Shown: positions 18,620 to 27,638 of the stretch, one piece after another
Numbering within the stretch: position 1 is the first letter of the stretch
How the letters are laid out: each line of letters begins with the position of its first letter
NCBI RefSeq assembly: GCF_000252165.1
Contig: NZ_BAET01000033.1
Coordinates: 62,001-126,000 of the forward strand
Reading direction: 5' to 3'
Source of the DNA: Glaciecola punicea ACAM 611
Lineage (GTDB): Bacteria > Pseudomonadota > Gammaproteobacteria > Enterobacterales > Alteromonadaceae
Length of the DNA stretch: 64,000 nt
The notes under the pieces: generated by a model
What the model was told of the DNA's origin: nothing
The model's input: the letters and a program-made list of their open reading frames with translations, nothing else
The model's database searches: none
Position numbers and translations under genes: made by a program

Positions 18620-18651
18620 AGACGTCAAGCAATTTAGACGTCTATATTGAC
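18620..18651 (+). promoter_or_regulatory. Met boxes upstream of metJ
   Basis: Four 8-base units in register read AGACGTCA, AGCAATTT, AGACGTCT, ATATTGAC. Units 1 and 3 match the MetJ consensus AGACGTCT in 7 and 8 positions. MetJ dimers bind such tandem 8-mers with S-adenosylmethionine. Further AGAC-starting units lie out of register at 18661 and 18670. The site is 58 bases upstream of the metJ start, so autoregulation is likely. Confidence 0.85.
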
Positions 18652-18708
18652 CTTTTCGCTAGACCAGTTAGACTTTTACAATGATTGAACCCACATAACG
18701 ATAAAAAA

Positions 18709-19032
18709 ATGGCGCAATGGAACGGTAAATATATTCACCCTTATGCAGAGCATGGCAAAAAAAGCGAGCAGGTAAAAAAGGTTACCGTGTCAATTCCTAT
18801 AAAGGTACTGCAGGTGCTGACTGACGAACGCACGCGCAGGCAAATGAATAATTTGCGTCATGCCACTAACTCAGAACTATTATGCGAAGCTTTTTTACAT
18901 GCGTTTACCGGTCAGCCATTGCCCGATGATATCGATTTGAAAAAAGATAATAAACATAGAATCCCCACTCAGGCGAGAAATATTATGCTACAGATGGGCA
19001 TTGATGTGGCTGAAATAGAATCTCAAGATTAA
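18709..19032 (+). CDS. metJ: Met regulon repressor MetJ
   Basis: MetJ is a ribbon-helix-helix repressor of methionine synthesis and uptake genes that uses S-adenosylmethionine as corepressor. I start at ATG 18709 (MAQWNGKYI), which aligns with E. coli MetJ; an upstream in-frame TTG at 18685 adds eight residues without support. The 107-residue protein keeps [17 protein letters not shown] (the DNA-binding ribbon) and [18 protein letters not shown] almost unchanged from E. coli. Met boxes lie directly upstream. It is not next to metB here. The ribosome binding site is weak. Confidence 0.97.
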   Translation: MAQWNGKYIHPYAEHGKKSEQVKKVTVSIPIKVLQVLTDERTRRQMNNLRHATNSELLCEAFLHAFTGQPLPDDIDLKKDNKHRIPTQARNIMLQMGIDVAEIESQD

Positions 19033-19045
19033 TTATTGCACTAAA

Positions 19046-19236
19046 CTACGCTAGGGCACGATCAAACTCCTGCTGCGCTTCTTTTTGTGGCTCTTGCGTA
19101 TATTGTACTCTATCAACAAGAATCACTCGCTTTTCCACAGATCAAAATATTTATCTATAATTGCAGATACGCAAGCTATTAACAAAACAGCTGCCGCGGC
19201 GGGTAATAAACGTTTGTGAAACATAGCTTTCTTCAT
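19046..19236 (-). pseudogene. Small lipoprotein-like ORF with probable frameshift
   Basis: ATG 19236 opens a 37-codon frame (stop at 19123-19125) whose product has a basic start, a hydrophobic stretch and a lipobox-like LLIAC at residues 18-22. From about 19140 a different frame continues with VEKRVILVDRVQYTQEPQKE and ends at TAG 19046-19048 after EFDRALA. Together they look like one small envelope lipoprotein split by a frameshift. No family is recognised and no ribosome binding site is evident, so this is tentative. Confidence 0.3.
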
Positions 19237-19337
19237 ACACAATGATTCAGTAAAGGAAAATAGTCACTTTTTTATTTTTAAACGTAATATATAAGTTACG
19301 ATAATAGATATCCGGTTAAAGAAACAAGGAATTAACA

Positions 19338-20309
19338 ATGTTGGACGGTATAAAATCTCTTAAAACATTTAAATTCGCAACCAGTGACGGGCACACTTTA
19401 CACGTTGAAGAGTCGGGCAGTCTGTCGGGTATTCCTACACTTTTCATACATGGCGGCCCGGGCTCGGGTATTGGCCAGAATTATTTTTGGCCATTTTTGA
19501 ACGGCGAGCACAGGCTTATCGCTTTTGACCAGCGCGGATGCGGTAAAAGTCAGCCCTTTGGGTCTCTTGAGAACAATACTACCGCGAAATTAATCGAAGA
19601 CATTGAGGCATTAAGGGAGTTTTTTAATGTTGATAAATGGCTTATCTTTGGTGGGTCATGGGGCTCAACCTTAGGCCTAGCGTATGCAATTGCCCATCCA
19701 AAACGCGTTTCGGGCTTAGTGCTGCGCGGTATATTTCTGGGCAGGCAGCAAGACGCCAACTGGTTTACTAGTGCCACCCAAGGCGCAAGTCAAGTATTTC
19801 CTGAAGCTTACAGTGAATTTGTAGCTGACTTTACAAAAACTAATCCACAGCCCCAGCAAGACGAGCAGTCTTTATGCCGCTGGTATTTAGAACAGCTTAC
19901 CCACAACGATGAAAGCGTAAGACACCGAGCCGCTTCGGCTTGGTTCAATTGGGAAGGTAGTATCTCGACGCTTAAGCAAATGAAAATGCCCATTATAGAC
20001 TGTGCCTCAAACCAGCAAGTATACTCCTTGGCACTACTTGAGTGTTACTATGTGGTAAACGGGTGTTTTATGCCCGCTAATCATATCCTTGAGCAGGCAC
20101 ATAAAATACAAGAAATACCGGTGTATATAGTACATGGTCGCTACGACATGGTATGTAAATGTGCATCAGCAGTAGAGTTGCACCAGGCCTTACCGCATTC
20201 ACACTTAACCATCGTAGAAGACGCAGGTCACAGCGGAACCGAAAAAGGCACCAGCAAAGCCTTAGTGAGCGCTCTTAAACAAATAAGAGCATTACTGAAA
20301 AAAAATTGA
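19338..20309 (+). CDS. pip: Proline iminopeptidase
   Basis: This 323-residue alpha/beta hydrolase releases N-terminal proline from peptides (S33 family). HGGPGSG (38-44) forms the oxyanion region, GGSWGS holds the nucleophile S107, and the acid and histidine lie in VHGRYDMVC and EDAGHSGTE near the C-terminus. FDQRGCGKS is typical for Pip rather than for general esterases. No signal peptide, so it is cytoplasmic. Its stop codon lies 23 bases ahead of dtd, which suggests a pip-dtd unit. Confidence 0.93.
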   Translation: MLDGIKSLKTFKFATSDGHTLHVEESGSLSGIPTLFIHGGPGSGIGQNYFWPFLNGEHRLIAFDQRGCGKSQPFGSLENNTTAKLIEDIEALREFFNVDKWLIFGGSWGSTLGLAYAIAHPKRVSGLVLRGIFLGRQQDANWFTSATQGASQVFPEAYSEFVADFTKTNPQPQQDEQSLCRWYLEQLTHNDESVRHRAASAWFNWEGSISTLKQMKMPIIDCASNQQVYSLALLECYYVVNGCFMPANHILEQAHKIQEIPVYIVHGRYDMVCKCASAVELHQALPHSHLTIVEDAGHSGTEKGTSKALVSALKQIRALLKKN

Positions 20310-20332
20310 GCCATTGGCTAATCAGGAACAGT

Positions 20333-20770
20333 ATGATAGGACTAATTCAGCGCGTGAGAAGCGCGAGCATAAGTGTCAATCAACAGAGCATAAGCAGGAT
20401 AAATATCGGGATATTGTTACTGCTTGGCGTAGAAAAAAACGACACCAATATTGAGCTTGAAAAATTAGCCAAAAAAGTCGCTAATTTACGAATATTCAGC
20501 GATGCAGAAGGAAAAATGAATCTTGACTTGTTGACGGTAAACGGCGAACTGCTGGTGGTATCTCAGTTTACTTTAGTGGCTGATACTGCAAAAGGAAACC
20601 GCCCCGGGTTTTCCAATAGCGCACCACCAGCATTAGGAGAAAGCTTATACAACGACTTTATTACCCATTTTAGCAGTACATATAGCCCCTGCAAAAGCGG
20701 TCAGTTTGGTGCTAATATGCAAGTTGAATTAATAAATGATGGCCCCGCCACATTCTACTTAAAGGTGTAG
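20333..20770 (+). CDS. dtd: D-aminoacyl-tRNA deacylase
   Basis: Dtd hydrolyses D-aminoacyl-tRNAs (and glycyl-tRNA-Ala), protecting translation from D-amino acids. I start at ATG 20333 (MIGLIQRVRSAS) after CAGGAAC; an in-frame TTG at 20306 adds nine residues. The 145-residue protein has the signature SQFTL at 77-81, GNRPGFSNSAPP at 88-99 and the C-terminal DGPATFYL with the Gly-Pro motif that excludes L-amino acids. It is next to the madA (yiiD) gene, as in E. coli. Confidence 0.96.
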   Translation: MIGLIQRVRSASISVNQQSISRINIGILLLLGVEKNDTNIELEKLAKKVANLRIFSDAEGKMNLDLLTVNGELLVVSQFTLVADTAKGNRPGFSNSAPPALGESLYNDFITHFSSTYSPCKSGQFGANMQVELINDGPATFYLKV

Positions 20771-20890
20771 GAACTTGGCGAATGAACAGCCATTCATACA
20801 CTATCAATAAGCTATTGATAAAATATGGTTTACCCTTTTTAAAGTTGTCTTGCTTATCTACAATCTTAAAACGTCAATAAGGAATGCACA

Positions 20891-21793
20891 GTGTTTACTA
20901 TTAGCGCGCCTATTAGCGAAGAAGAACTTCAACGTTATTTCCATTTTCGGTGGACATGGCTACACGAACCTTTGGGGCACCCGCCTGGCTCTGAAAAAGA
21001 TGAATATGACACCGTTAGCGAACACAGAGTCGTAAAAACGGGCGCCGGTGTCATTGTGGCCTGCGGCCGTGTGCACCTTAACAACAGTGACGAAGCACAA
21101 ATTAGGCACATTGCAGTAGTTGAAGCGTACAGACGAAAGGGCGTTGGCCAAATCATTTTAGACGCGCTAGAACAAGTATCAAGAGACTTAGGCGCCAAGC
21201 GCGCTGTGACTAATTCAAGGGCGTCCTCAATTGCGTTTTTCAGTGCCCGCGGCTTTGCTATTGCAGAAAATGCACCCGTTGATTCAGGTAAACTTAAACG
21301 TAAACAAATGCTCAAAAATTTGGTCGAGAACAATGTTCTTATGTTACATCCTAAGTGGTGTCGAGAGCTACAAAATACATGGCACGACCAAATTCCTATC
21401 ACCGAACACATGGGCATTAAGCTGCATCAATATACCATGCGCACAATAGAGACTAGGGCTTCGCTAATTAAAAACATTAATCTTCACGGCACCATGTTTG
21501 CAGGCAGTGTCTATTCATTAGCGACGTTAACAGGCTGGGGGATGCTGTTTTTGCAACTCAAACAAAAAGGGCTTGAGGGCGAAATTGTGCTTGGTGATGC
21601 CAGTATTCGCTATCATAAGCCGCTTAGCAGTAAACCGCGCGGCATTTGTAATATTGGATCGGTCGCAGCCAAGTTTGAACTCCTTAAAATTGGCAAGAAG
21701 TGTCCCGCTTCACTGCGCGTCGATATTTTTGACGAGCAAGAAGCGGTGGCTGAGTTTTCTGGGCAGTACTGGATTTTACCCAGCGCTGAGTAA
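20891..21793 (+). CDS. madA: Malonyl-ACP decarboxylase MadA (GNAT + hot-dog)
   Basis: This 300-residue protein fuses an N-terminal GNAT acetyltransferase domain (about 1-150; acetyl-CoA loop RRKGVG at 81-86) to a C-terminal hot-dog domain (about 155-295). This matches E. coli YiiD, shown to be the malonyl-ACP decarboxylase MadA, which makes acetyl-ACP and lets fatty acid synthesis start without FabH. The catalytic Asn of the hot-dog loop is probably N197 in NINLHGTMFAGS. The GNAT domain's substrate is unknown. Start codon GTG or ATG near 20891. It lies ~120 bases after dtd, the E. coli order. Confidence 0.9.
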   Translation: MFTISAPISEEELQRYFHFRWTWLHEPLGHPPGSEKDEYDTVSEHRVVKTGAGVIVACGRVHLNNSDEAQIRHIAVVEAYRRKGVGQIILDALEQVSRDLGAKRAVTNSRASSIAFFSARGFAIAENAPVDSGKLKRKQMLKNLVENNVLMLHPKWCRELQNTWHDQIPITEHMGIKLHQYTMRTIETRASLIKNINLHGTMFAGSVYSLATLTGWGMLFLQLKQKGLEGEIVLGDASIRYHKPLSSKPRGICNIGSVAAKFELLKIGKKCPASLRVDIFDEQEAVAEFSGQYWILPSAE

Positions 21794-21820
21794 TGACTAT
21801 CACTTAAATTGGCTAAACAC

Positions 21821-22668
21821 TTAGTAAGCGTATTCAGTTAGTAAGTCTTGATACCCTGAACTTTCTTTGGTGCTTTGCAACTCTTCATTAAATGATTCAA
21901 GCTGCTGCTGTGAAAAGCCTTCACGACTGAACATGACATAAACATTGCCCGTTTGAATAATAATGCCCTGTGCCACGATTAACTCAGACAAGGCCTTGCG
22001 TCGTAGTAATGAGGCGCCTACAAAACTGTCTTCTAGAAAACCTGCAATATCTTCGTCTAGCAGCCTTGCTACATTTATCTCGCCCATTATGGCATTTTCA
22101 AATAGGCCAGACGTGTCAGGATCATCGAGCAAGTTAGACACTTCTGCGCCATATAGGTAATCGGCAACGATGCCTATAGTGCCGCCGTTGGCAACAAACT
22201 CGCCCAAAGATTCGTGCTCAGCTTGCGCCTTATCATTTTTTCGAATGTATAGAGAGAATTCTTCCACTCGGTAAGGGTCACTAAAAAATGCGAACTGCTG
22301 CCTTGCTTCAGTTTTCGACGCACCCAGCAAGATATCAACATCGCCTTTTTCAAGATCGGCTAGTAGGTCGACCCATGCGCCTTGTTTATACCTTAATTCA
22401 CAGCCTATATTTTTAACAACGCCTGAAATCAATTCAATGTCTAAACCCGCTACTCGGCCGCCTACATCGACGTACTGATAAGGTTCCCATGCGTCAAAAC
22501 CCAATACCAGGTTGCATTGCTGTGCCGCGCTGGTTTTGGTGTCCGCTGAGCTCATTTGGTCGATTGGTGGATTTACTGGCTGCTTTAAGACTTCAGCAGC
22601 TTCATTTTGCTCACTCGCAGGTGAGCAAGCCATTAACAGGAAAAAAAAGGTAATAGTCGTGCTTTCAT
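21821..22668 (-). pseudogene. Substrate-binding lipoprotein, signal peptide out of frame
   Basis: The body (from codon ATG 22633) is an SBP_bac_3-type periplasmic solute-binding protein: LGFDAWEPYQYVDVGGRVAG, LDIELISGVV, LLADLEKGDVDILLGA, and FFSDPYRVEEFSLYIRK. A ribosome binding site AAAGGAGC precedes ATG 22668, which reads MKARLLPFFSC then stops. Adding one base to the A8 tract at 22641-22648 would instead give a lipoprotein signal, MKARLLPFFFLLMAC, joined in frame to the body. So the gene is disrupted by a single-base indel, phase-variable, rescued by slippage, or mis-sequenced. The ligand is probably an amino acid. No ABC permease is next to it. Confidence 0.75.
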
Positions 22669-23147
22669 AAACAATGCTCCTTTAACATAAACTAAAGTAT
22701 ATAATAAAAGCGAGTTTCTTATTTCTTTTAACATATATTTTACAAATTTGATAGTTATTTATGCTTAACAAGTACGTCTATCTAACATGCGGACGCTTGA
22801 TCACACTCAAAATTAGACAAATCCGGCAATAAGGAATTGAGACTAAGGCGGGGCACTAACATTACCAGTACCAAGTAATTCCCAACTGAATCTATTGTGT
22901 GCGGTAGTGGTTATATTTGACCTTAACATCAAACTGTTGAGTTTGGAAAAAGACGTTTCCAGTGCTTTTTTCAACAAACCACACTCCCGTATTTTCGACA
23001 CCATCAGTGTAGACTCGCTCTTACCAAAGTGGGCTTATGCCCTTCACTGGGCTGCGGGGGTGGACACAAATTTACTGTGGTCATAAGCCACGTTTAAAAC
23101 CGCGATTAGTTCTTGTGACTTTAGTGTCTTGGCGCGCGTGAAGAAGT
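22669..23147. other. Gene-free interval
   Basis: The first ~120 bases are AT-rich and probably hold the promoter of the leftward substrate-binding gene. A 63-codon open frame at 22895-23086 resembles no known family and lacks a ribosome binding site; it might be a relic of a longer gene. Nothing else is supported. Confidence 0.3.
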
Positions 23148-24071
23148 GTGAAGAAGCGTGAAAAATTTAACGTTTCAATAAAAACTATTATCTTTTTTTT
23201 AACATATCTTTATATTAGCTTTACAATAATCGCAGGCCTGCTTTTGTTAGAGCAACGTTGCAGCCATGAACCTAGATGTGAGGATAAAAGTATTCAAAAT
23301 GTAATTTACACTCTATTAGGCATATATCTTTTAGGATTCGCGCTGCTGTATGTGTTTCAGCGAAACCTACTGTATATGCCAACGCCAGTTTATAGTCACA
23401 ATTATGAAGAACTTAGTCTACTAAATGAGGACGTGACTGTTCAGATTATTGTACTTAATCAAGGTAACGATGAAGCTCTTATTTACTTTGGCGGCAATGC
23501 AGAGCCGGTTATCGCAAACGCACAGGATTTCTCGTCTGCGTTTGGCAACAAAACAATATACTTGGTTAATTATCGCGGCTATGGCGGCAGCTCCAGCAAG
23601 CCGACACAAGCAGGTCTATTCTCAGATGCGCTAGCGGTGTTTGATAAAGTAAAAACGCAGCATTCGCAAGTCGCCATTATGGGCAGAAGTTTGGGCACAG
23701 GCGTGGCTATGTACGTAGCTGCCAATAGAGTAGTAGACCAGTTGGTATTGATAAGCCCATACGACAGTATTTTAGCCGTTGCGCAAAACAGCTTTCCTAT
23801 TTACCCTGTATCACTTTTATTAAAAGACAAATATGACTCTGTGGCTTTAGCAAAACACGTTAACAGCCAAGTATTAATTATTGTCGGCGCACAAGACAAG
23901 CTCATTCCCAACAAACATAGCCAGACGCTAGCCAGTGCTTTGGCGCTTGAACCAGCAAGACTAATTGTAATTCAAGCAGCGGGGCATAATAATATTTCAC
24001 AGTTTCCAATTTTTTACCAAAGTATAAGTACTTTCTTTGACGAATATAAACGACAAACATCTCATTATTGA
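23148..24071 (+). CDS. Membrane-anchored alpha/beta hydrolase (BEM46/YfhR-like)
   Basis: This 307-residue protein has two N-terminal membrane helices (about 13-33 and 53-71) followed by a hydrolase domain. The nucleophile S181 lies in GRSLGTG, the oxyanion region is YFGGNAEP, and the acid and His are in VGAQDKLIP and AAGHNNIS. The layout resembles the YfhR/BEM46 family, whose substrates are not known. NYRGYGGSSSKPT is typical. The start is GTG 23148 after a GAAGAA stretch; the region repeats GTGAAGAA, so the exact start could be 9-10 bases upstream. It is followed after 90 bases by an acyltransferase gene. Confidence 0.8.
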   Translation: MKKREKFNVSIKTIIFFLTYLYISFTIIAGLLLLEQRCSHEPRCEDKSIQNVIYTLLGIYLLGFALLYVFQRNLLYMPTPVYSHNYEELSLLNEDVTVQIIVLNQGNDEALIYFGGNAEPVIANAQDFSSAFGNKTIYLVNYRGYGGSSSKPTQAGLFSDALAVFDKVKTQHSQVAIMGRSLGTGVAMYVAANRVVDQLVLISPYDSILAVAQNSFPIYPVSLLLKDKYDSVALAKHVNSQVLIIVGAQDKLIPNKHSQTLASALALEPARLIVIQAAGHNNISQFPIFYQSISTFFDEYKRQTSHY

Positions 24072-24161
24072 CTACACTGTTTCGAAGTTTATTAATAATA
24101 AAAATGCGGCCATTAGCCAACATGGCTGCCATTATAAAATTGACGAAGTAAAATCTCATAC

Positions 24162-25325
24162 ATGACATCCAAATTTGACAAAATCAGGCCATATAACAAC
24201 GATGACTTACCCTCAGTATTAAGCTCGTTGGTAAGCAATAAAGAATTTATTGACACCTTAGTCAGGTTTCAATTTGCAAATAGACCTGCCTTTATTAGCC
24301 CAATACTGGCATTTTTAATGAAACAGTTTGTCAGCAGAAAGCTAGACAAAGTGAATACCTTGGTCGATTTTCAGCGCTTAGTTGAGCCGTATATGAAAAA
24401 AATGATCAAGAATACAACCACTTCTTTAAGCGTTTCTGGCTTAGAAGGCTTAGACATATCCAAACCTTGCCTATTCATAAGCAATCACCGAGACATTGCA
24501 TTAGACCCCGCATTTGTAAACTGGGTGCTGCACATTAACGGCCAAAACACGGTTCGAATTGCTGTGGGCGATAATTTATTTGATAAAAACTGGGTGGCTG
24601 AGTTACTTCGCTTAAACAAATGCTTTGTGGTTGAACGTTCAGTAGAAGGCAGGCGTGAGAAGCTAAACGCCGCTAAGCTACTAAGCGAATATATGCAACA
24701 ATCGCTGCAGGTAGATAAACAGCATTTGTGGATCGCTCAGCGCGAAGGTCGCGCCAAAGACGGCATTGACAAAACCAATCCCGCTATTATTTCGATGCTT
24801 ACTTTGCATAAATCAAAATCCACAGAATTTAGCGAATATGTGAATAATTTAAGAATAGTACCGGTATCAATTTCATACGAATTCGACCCCTGTGACGCCA
24901 ATAAAGCAAAAGAGCTTCAGCAGTCAGAAAACGAAGGCGGCTACGAGAAGCCTGATAATGAGGACATGCGCAGTATTGTTAACGGCATTACCGGCAGAAA
25001 AGGCAAAGTGCATGTGCATTTTGGTAAGTTGGTGGGCAGTCAATTCTCTAGCGCCAAAGAAGTTGCCACTTTTATTGACTCAGAAATTCTCAATGGCTAT
25101 CAAATTTTTGCTACATCAAAGGTTGCCTTAGATTTACTCAACGCTAAACAAAGCGAAACTAACGCTTTAGCTGATAGTAAAAGAACTGCATATAATGCTG
25201 AATACAAAGTAGCCTATAATTACCTCAATAATAAGTTAATGTCGCTGAACCCAAGTGAGCAACATAAGCTACTTCAAATGTATGCAAACCCGCTTTTGAG
25301 ACAACAACAAAAAAGGGCCCGCTAA
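24162..25325 (+). CDS. 1-acylglycerol-3-phosphate-type acyltransferase
   Basis: This 387-residue protein is a PlsC/PlsB-superfamily acyltransferase. The catalytic block is FISNHRDIALDP (H109...D115), which has one residue more between His and the second Asp than the standard HX4D motif unless D111 is used. VERSVEGRREKL and IAQREGRAKDG match the glycerol-phosphate-binding blocks. It likely acylates a lysophospholipid or related lipid at the inner membrane; the precise acceptor is unknown. There is no clear membrane helix except a hydrophobic stretch near 44-55. The stop codon sits inside the loop of a bidirectional terminator. Confidence 0.8.
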   Translation: MTSKFDKIRPYNNDDLPSVLSSLVSNKEFIDTLVRFQFANRPAFISPILAFLMKQFVSRKLDKVNTLVDFQRLVEPYMKKMIKNTTTSLSVSGLEGLDISKPCLFISNHRDIALDPAFVNWVLHINGQNTVRIAVGDNLFDKNWVAELLRLNKCFVVERSVEGRREKLNAAKLLSEYMQQSLQVDKQHLWIAQREGRAKDGIDKTNPAIISMLTLHKSKSTEFSEYVNNLRIVPVSISYEFDPCDANKAKELQQSENEGGYEKPDNEDMRSIVNGITGRKGKVHVHFGKLVGSQFSSAKEVATFIDSEILNGYQIFATSKVALDLLNAKQSETNALADSKRTAYNAEYKVAYNYLNNKLMSLNPSEQHKLLQMYANPLLRQQQKRAR

Positions 25326-25336
25326 GGCCCTTTTTT
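25311..25336. terminator. Bidirectional terminator between acyltransferase and rpoH
   Basis: AAAAGGGCC (25311-25319) pairs with GGCCCTTTT (25326-25334) around the loop CGCTAA, which contains the acyltransferase stop codon. Runs of A and T flank it, so it serves both convergent genes. Confidence 0.88.
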
Positions 25337-25357
25337 GTATGAAGTATGCAAGAAATA

Positions 25358-26215
25358 CTAAGCGTACATCGCCGCCTGTAGCTTCTTCATCGCGTTCTTT
25401 TCAATTTGACGAACTCGCTCTGCAGACACCTGATACTCATCGGCTAAATCTTGCAGCGTAAGTTTGTCATCAGATAACCAGCGAGTTTCAATGATGTGCT
25501 GACTACGTGTATCAAGCGTTCGAATGGCTGAATATAAGCGATTCGACGCGGCGCTGTCGATGTCAGAATTAATGACGGATGTTTCAACATCAGTACTTTG
25601 GTCTTCTAAATACTGAGCGGGGCTAAACGAAGCCGACTCGTCATCGTCGTTGCCTAAGTCAAAAGCGGTGTCTTGACTGGCCATGCGCGACTCCATTTGC
25701 AGTACTTCTTTTGTGCTGACGTTGAGTTCTTCGGCCACCTTCTGCACTTCTGCATGCGTAAACCAACCAAGACGCTTTTTCGCTTTACGCAAATTGAAAA
25801 ACAATTTACGCTGAGCTTTAGTTGTCGCAATTTTAACGATGCGCCAGTTTTTCAACACGAATTCGTGAATTTCAGCTTTAATCCAATGCACCGCGAATGA
25901 AACCAGTCTCACGCCTACATTTGGGTCGAAACGCTTAACCGCCTTCATTAGGCCGATATTACCTTCTTGGATTAAATCGGCTTGGGGTAAACCGTATCCT
26001 GCATATGACTTTGCAATATGTACTACAAAGCGTAGGTGCGACATAACTAATTTACGCGCTGCCTCTAAATCTTCGTTTTCAAATAAACGAACTGCCAATG
26101 ATTTTTCTTCTTCTGCCGATAACATTTTTATACTCGACACAGCCTGTACGTAGCTTTCGATACTGCCGCCATGAGAGACCGTTAAGGCTAAGGATGATTG
26201 AATGTCGTGGTTCAT
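25358..26215 (-). CDS. rpoH: RNA polymerase sigma-32 factor
   Basis: RpoH directs transcription of heat-shock genes. The 285-residue protein has sigma region 2 ([40 protein letters not shown]), the RpoH box [10 protein letters not shown], and the region 4 helix-turn-helix ending in [14 protein letters not shown]. It starts at ATG 26215 after GAGGTAAC. As in E. coli it follows ftsX, here after a 440-base gap that holds its promoter region. In E. coli rpoH translation is heat-regulated by mRNA structure; I have not established this here. Confidence 0.97.
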   Translation of the reverse strand: MNHDIQSSLALTVSHGGSIESYVQAVSSIKMLSAEEEKSLAVRLFENEDLEAARKLVMSHLRFVVHIAKSYAGYGLPQADLIQEGNIGLMKAVKRFDPNVGVRLVSFAVHWIKAEIHEFVLKNWRIVKIATTKAQRKLFFNLRKAKKRLGWFTHAEVQKVAEELNVSTKEVLQMESRMASQDTAFDLGNDDDESASFSPAQYLEDQSTDVETSVINSDIDSAASNRLYSAIRTLDTRSQHIIETRWLSDDKLTLQDLADEYQVSAERVRQIEKNAMKKLQAAMYA

Positions 26216-26654
26216 TGTTACCTCTTTGCTTTGTACTGCTTGAATTGCATTATAAATATTATGTTAGCTATACGACCTAATGATAAGCCTTAAGTTCGGC
26301 ATAATAGTTTGAAACTTTATTTATCTAATAAGTGATTGGGATTAAGTATGTAAACTCAAACTCCAGTTAATTTTAATTATATACCTTTACAGCAAAAAGT
26401 AAGCAATTAATTAATTAAACTAAGTTAATAGTGCTAACGCCACGCAAGAACTTCATGGCGTCGATAAGCTAATTTGCTGGCACACATGCTGCGCATGAAG
26501 TTTAAAAACACCTTGTATGCACTCGTACGCTATGCATTAATAAAATAGAATATTCAATGATCAGTCACAAACTATGATGAATATATTTGCCAGAGAGCCA
26601 GTTTTTACGCTGCAAAAAGAAATCTTTGCCTAACAATTTATATACCCCATTTAC
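26216..26654. other. rpoH upstream region
   Basis: There is no gene. On the minus strand a perfect TATAAT lies at 26249-26254, about 34 bases before the rpoH start, so the initiation site would be close to the ribosome binding site; the -35 region is poor. The remaining AT-rich sequence may carry further promoters, as rpoH has several in enterics. Confidence 0.4.
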
Positions 26655-27638
26655 TTACTTCGGCTCAATCTCGTCAACGTGCTTTTGTACAGATAAAAAC
26701 GAGCCTAGCAATCCCAAAAATACTGACAGCAGCAGCATAAATACCAGTGCCTGAATATTTAAGCCCGTAATATCTAGCTGAATTTGATACTGCTGCATAA
26801 ACGCATCTAGGCTCCAGCCAATCCAAATAAGAATGCAGGTAACCGTGACCCACGCCATAAGGCCGCCTAATAGACCAAACCAGAATCCGGTATACAGAAA
26901 TGGCCGCTGAATAAACGCGTCGGTGGCGCCCACTAGCTTCATAACCAGTATTTCGTCGCGTTTGCTGAGTATATTTAGCCTAATAGTATTACCAATTATG
27001 AGCACTACAGCAAAAAATAGCAGTGTGGAAAGCAAGTAAACAAGCTCTTTAGCTATTGATAGCAATCCGTACAAGCGCTCTAACCATTCTATGTCAAGCT
27101 TGCCTATGTCGACCTCGCGCTCTTTACGCAGTTTGTCGAGTAAATCTGCGGCGGCTTTAGGGCTAGCGTGTTTAGAAGTGGGGATCACTAACACCACCGG
27201 CGGAAACGGATTTTCATCTAAGTAATCGAGCGCTTCGCCTAAACCCGACAAACGCTGAAACTCTTCTAAACCCTGCTGCGATGACACAAATTTAACGCTG
27301 TTAATTTCATTCCAACTGCTTAAACGGCCTATAAGCTGCTGAGCTTGGGTGTCGTTAACGTCGGATCGTAAAAACAGGGATATTTCAGAAGCCTGCTGCC
27401 ACTGCTCAGTTACCTGCTCGGTATTTTCAACCATAATATACAGGGTACTTGGCAGCGTTATACTAAAACCCAGCACACCAATAGTCATGAGCGATGCAAA
27501 AGGCATACGATAAAGCTCGCCTAAGCTGTTAATACCTTGGCGAAAATGGTCGGCGAAAAACATAAAAAAGCGTTGCATCACGCTCACCTTGTGGCTGCTC
27601 GCTTGCTGGCGTCCTCTAAATAACAGGCTCATGACCAA
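26655..27638 (-). CDS. ftsX: Cell division protein FtsX
   Basis: FtsX is the membrane subunit of the FtsEX complex, which at the septum activates periplasmic amidase regulators such as EnvC. The 327-residue protein has a cytoplasmic N-terminus, a first helix near residues 50-70 (LMTIGVLGFSITLPSTLYIM), a periplasmic loop of about 100 residues, and three further helices. LVGATDAFIQRPFLYTG is a family marker. Its start overlaps the end of ftsE by 10 bases. Its expected partner EnvC is encoded at 51774. Confidence 0.97.
   Translation of the reverse strand: MVMSLLFRGRQQASSHKVSVMQRFFMFFADHFRQGINSLGELYRMPFASLMTIGVLGFSITLPSTLYIMVENTEQVTEQWQQASEISLFLRSDVNDTQAQQLIGRLSSWNEINSVKFVSSQQGLEEFQRLSGLGEALDYLDENPFPPVVLVIPTSKHASPKAAADLLDKLRKEREVDIGKLDIEWLERLYGLLSIAKELVYLLSTLLFFAVVLIIGNTIRLNILSKRDEILVMKLVGATDAFIQRPFLYTGFWFGLLGGLMAWVTVTCILIWIGWSLDAFMQQYQIQLDITGLNIQALVFMLLLSVFLGLLGSFLSVQKHVDEIEPK

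Noticed and set aside
21821-22633. Substrate-binding gene starting at ATG 22633
   Set aside because: This start has no ribosome binding site and begins inside a lipobox (MAC); the ATG at 22668 has the site and restores a signal peptide with one added base.
22895-23086. 63-codon ORF before the membrane hydrolase
   Set aside because: No ribosome binding site and no recognisable family; recorded only as part of the gene-free interval.
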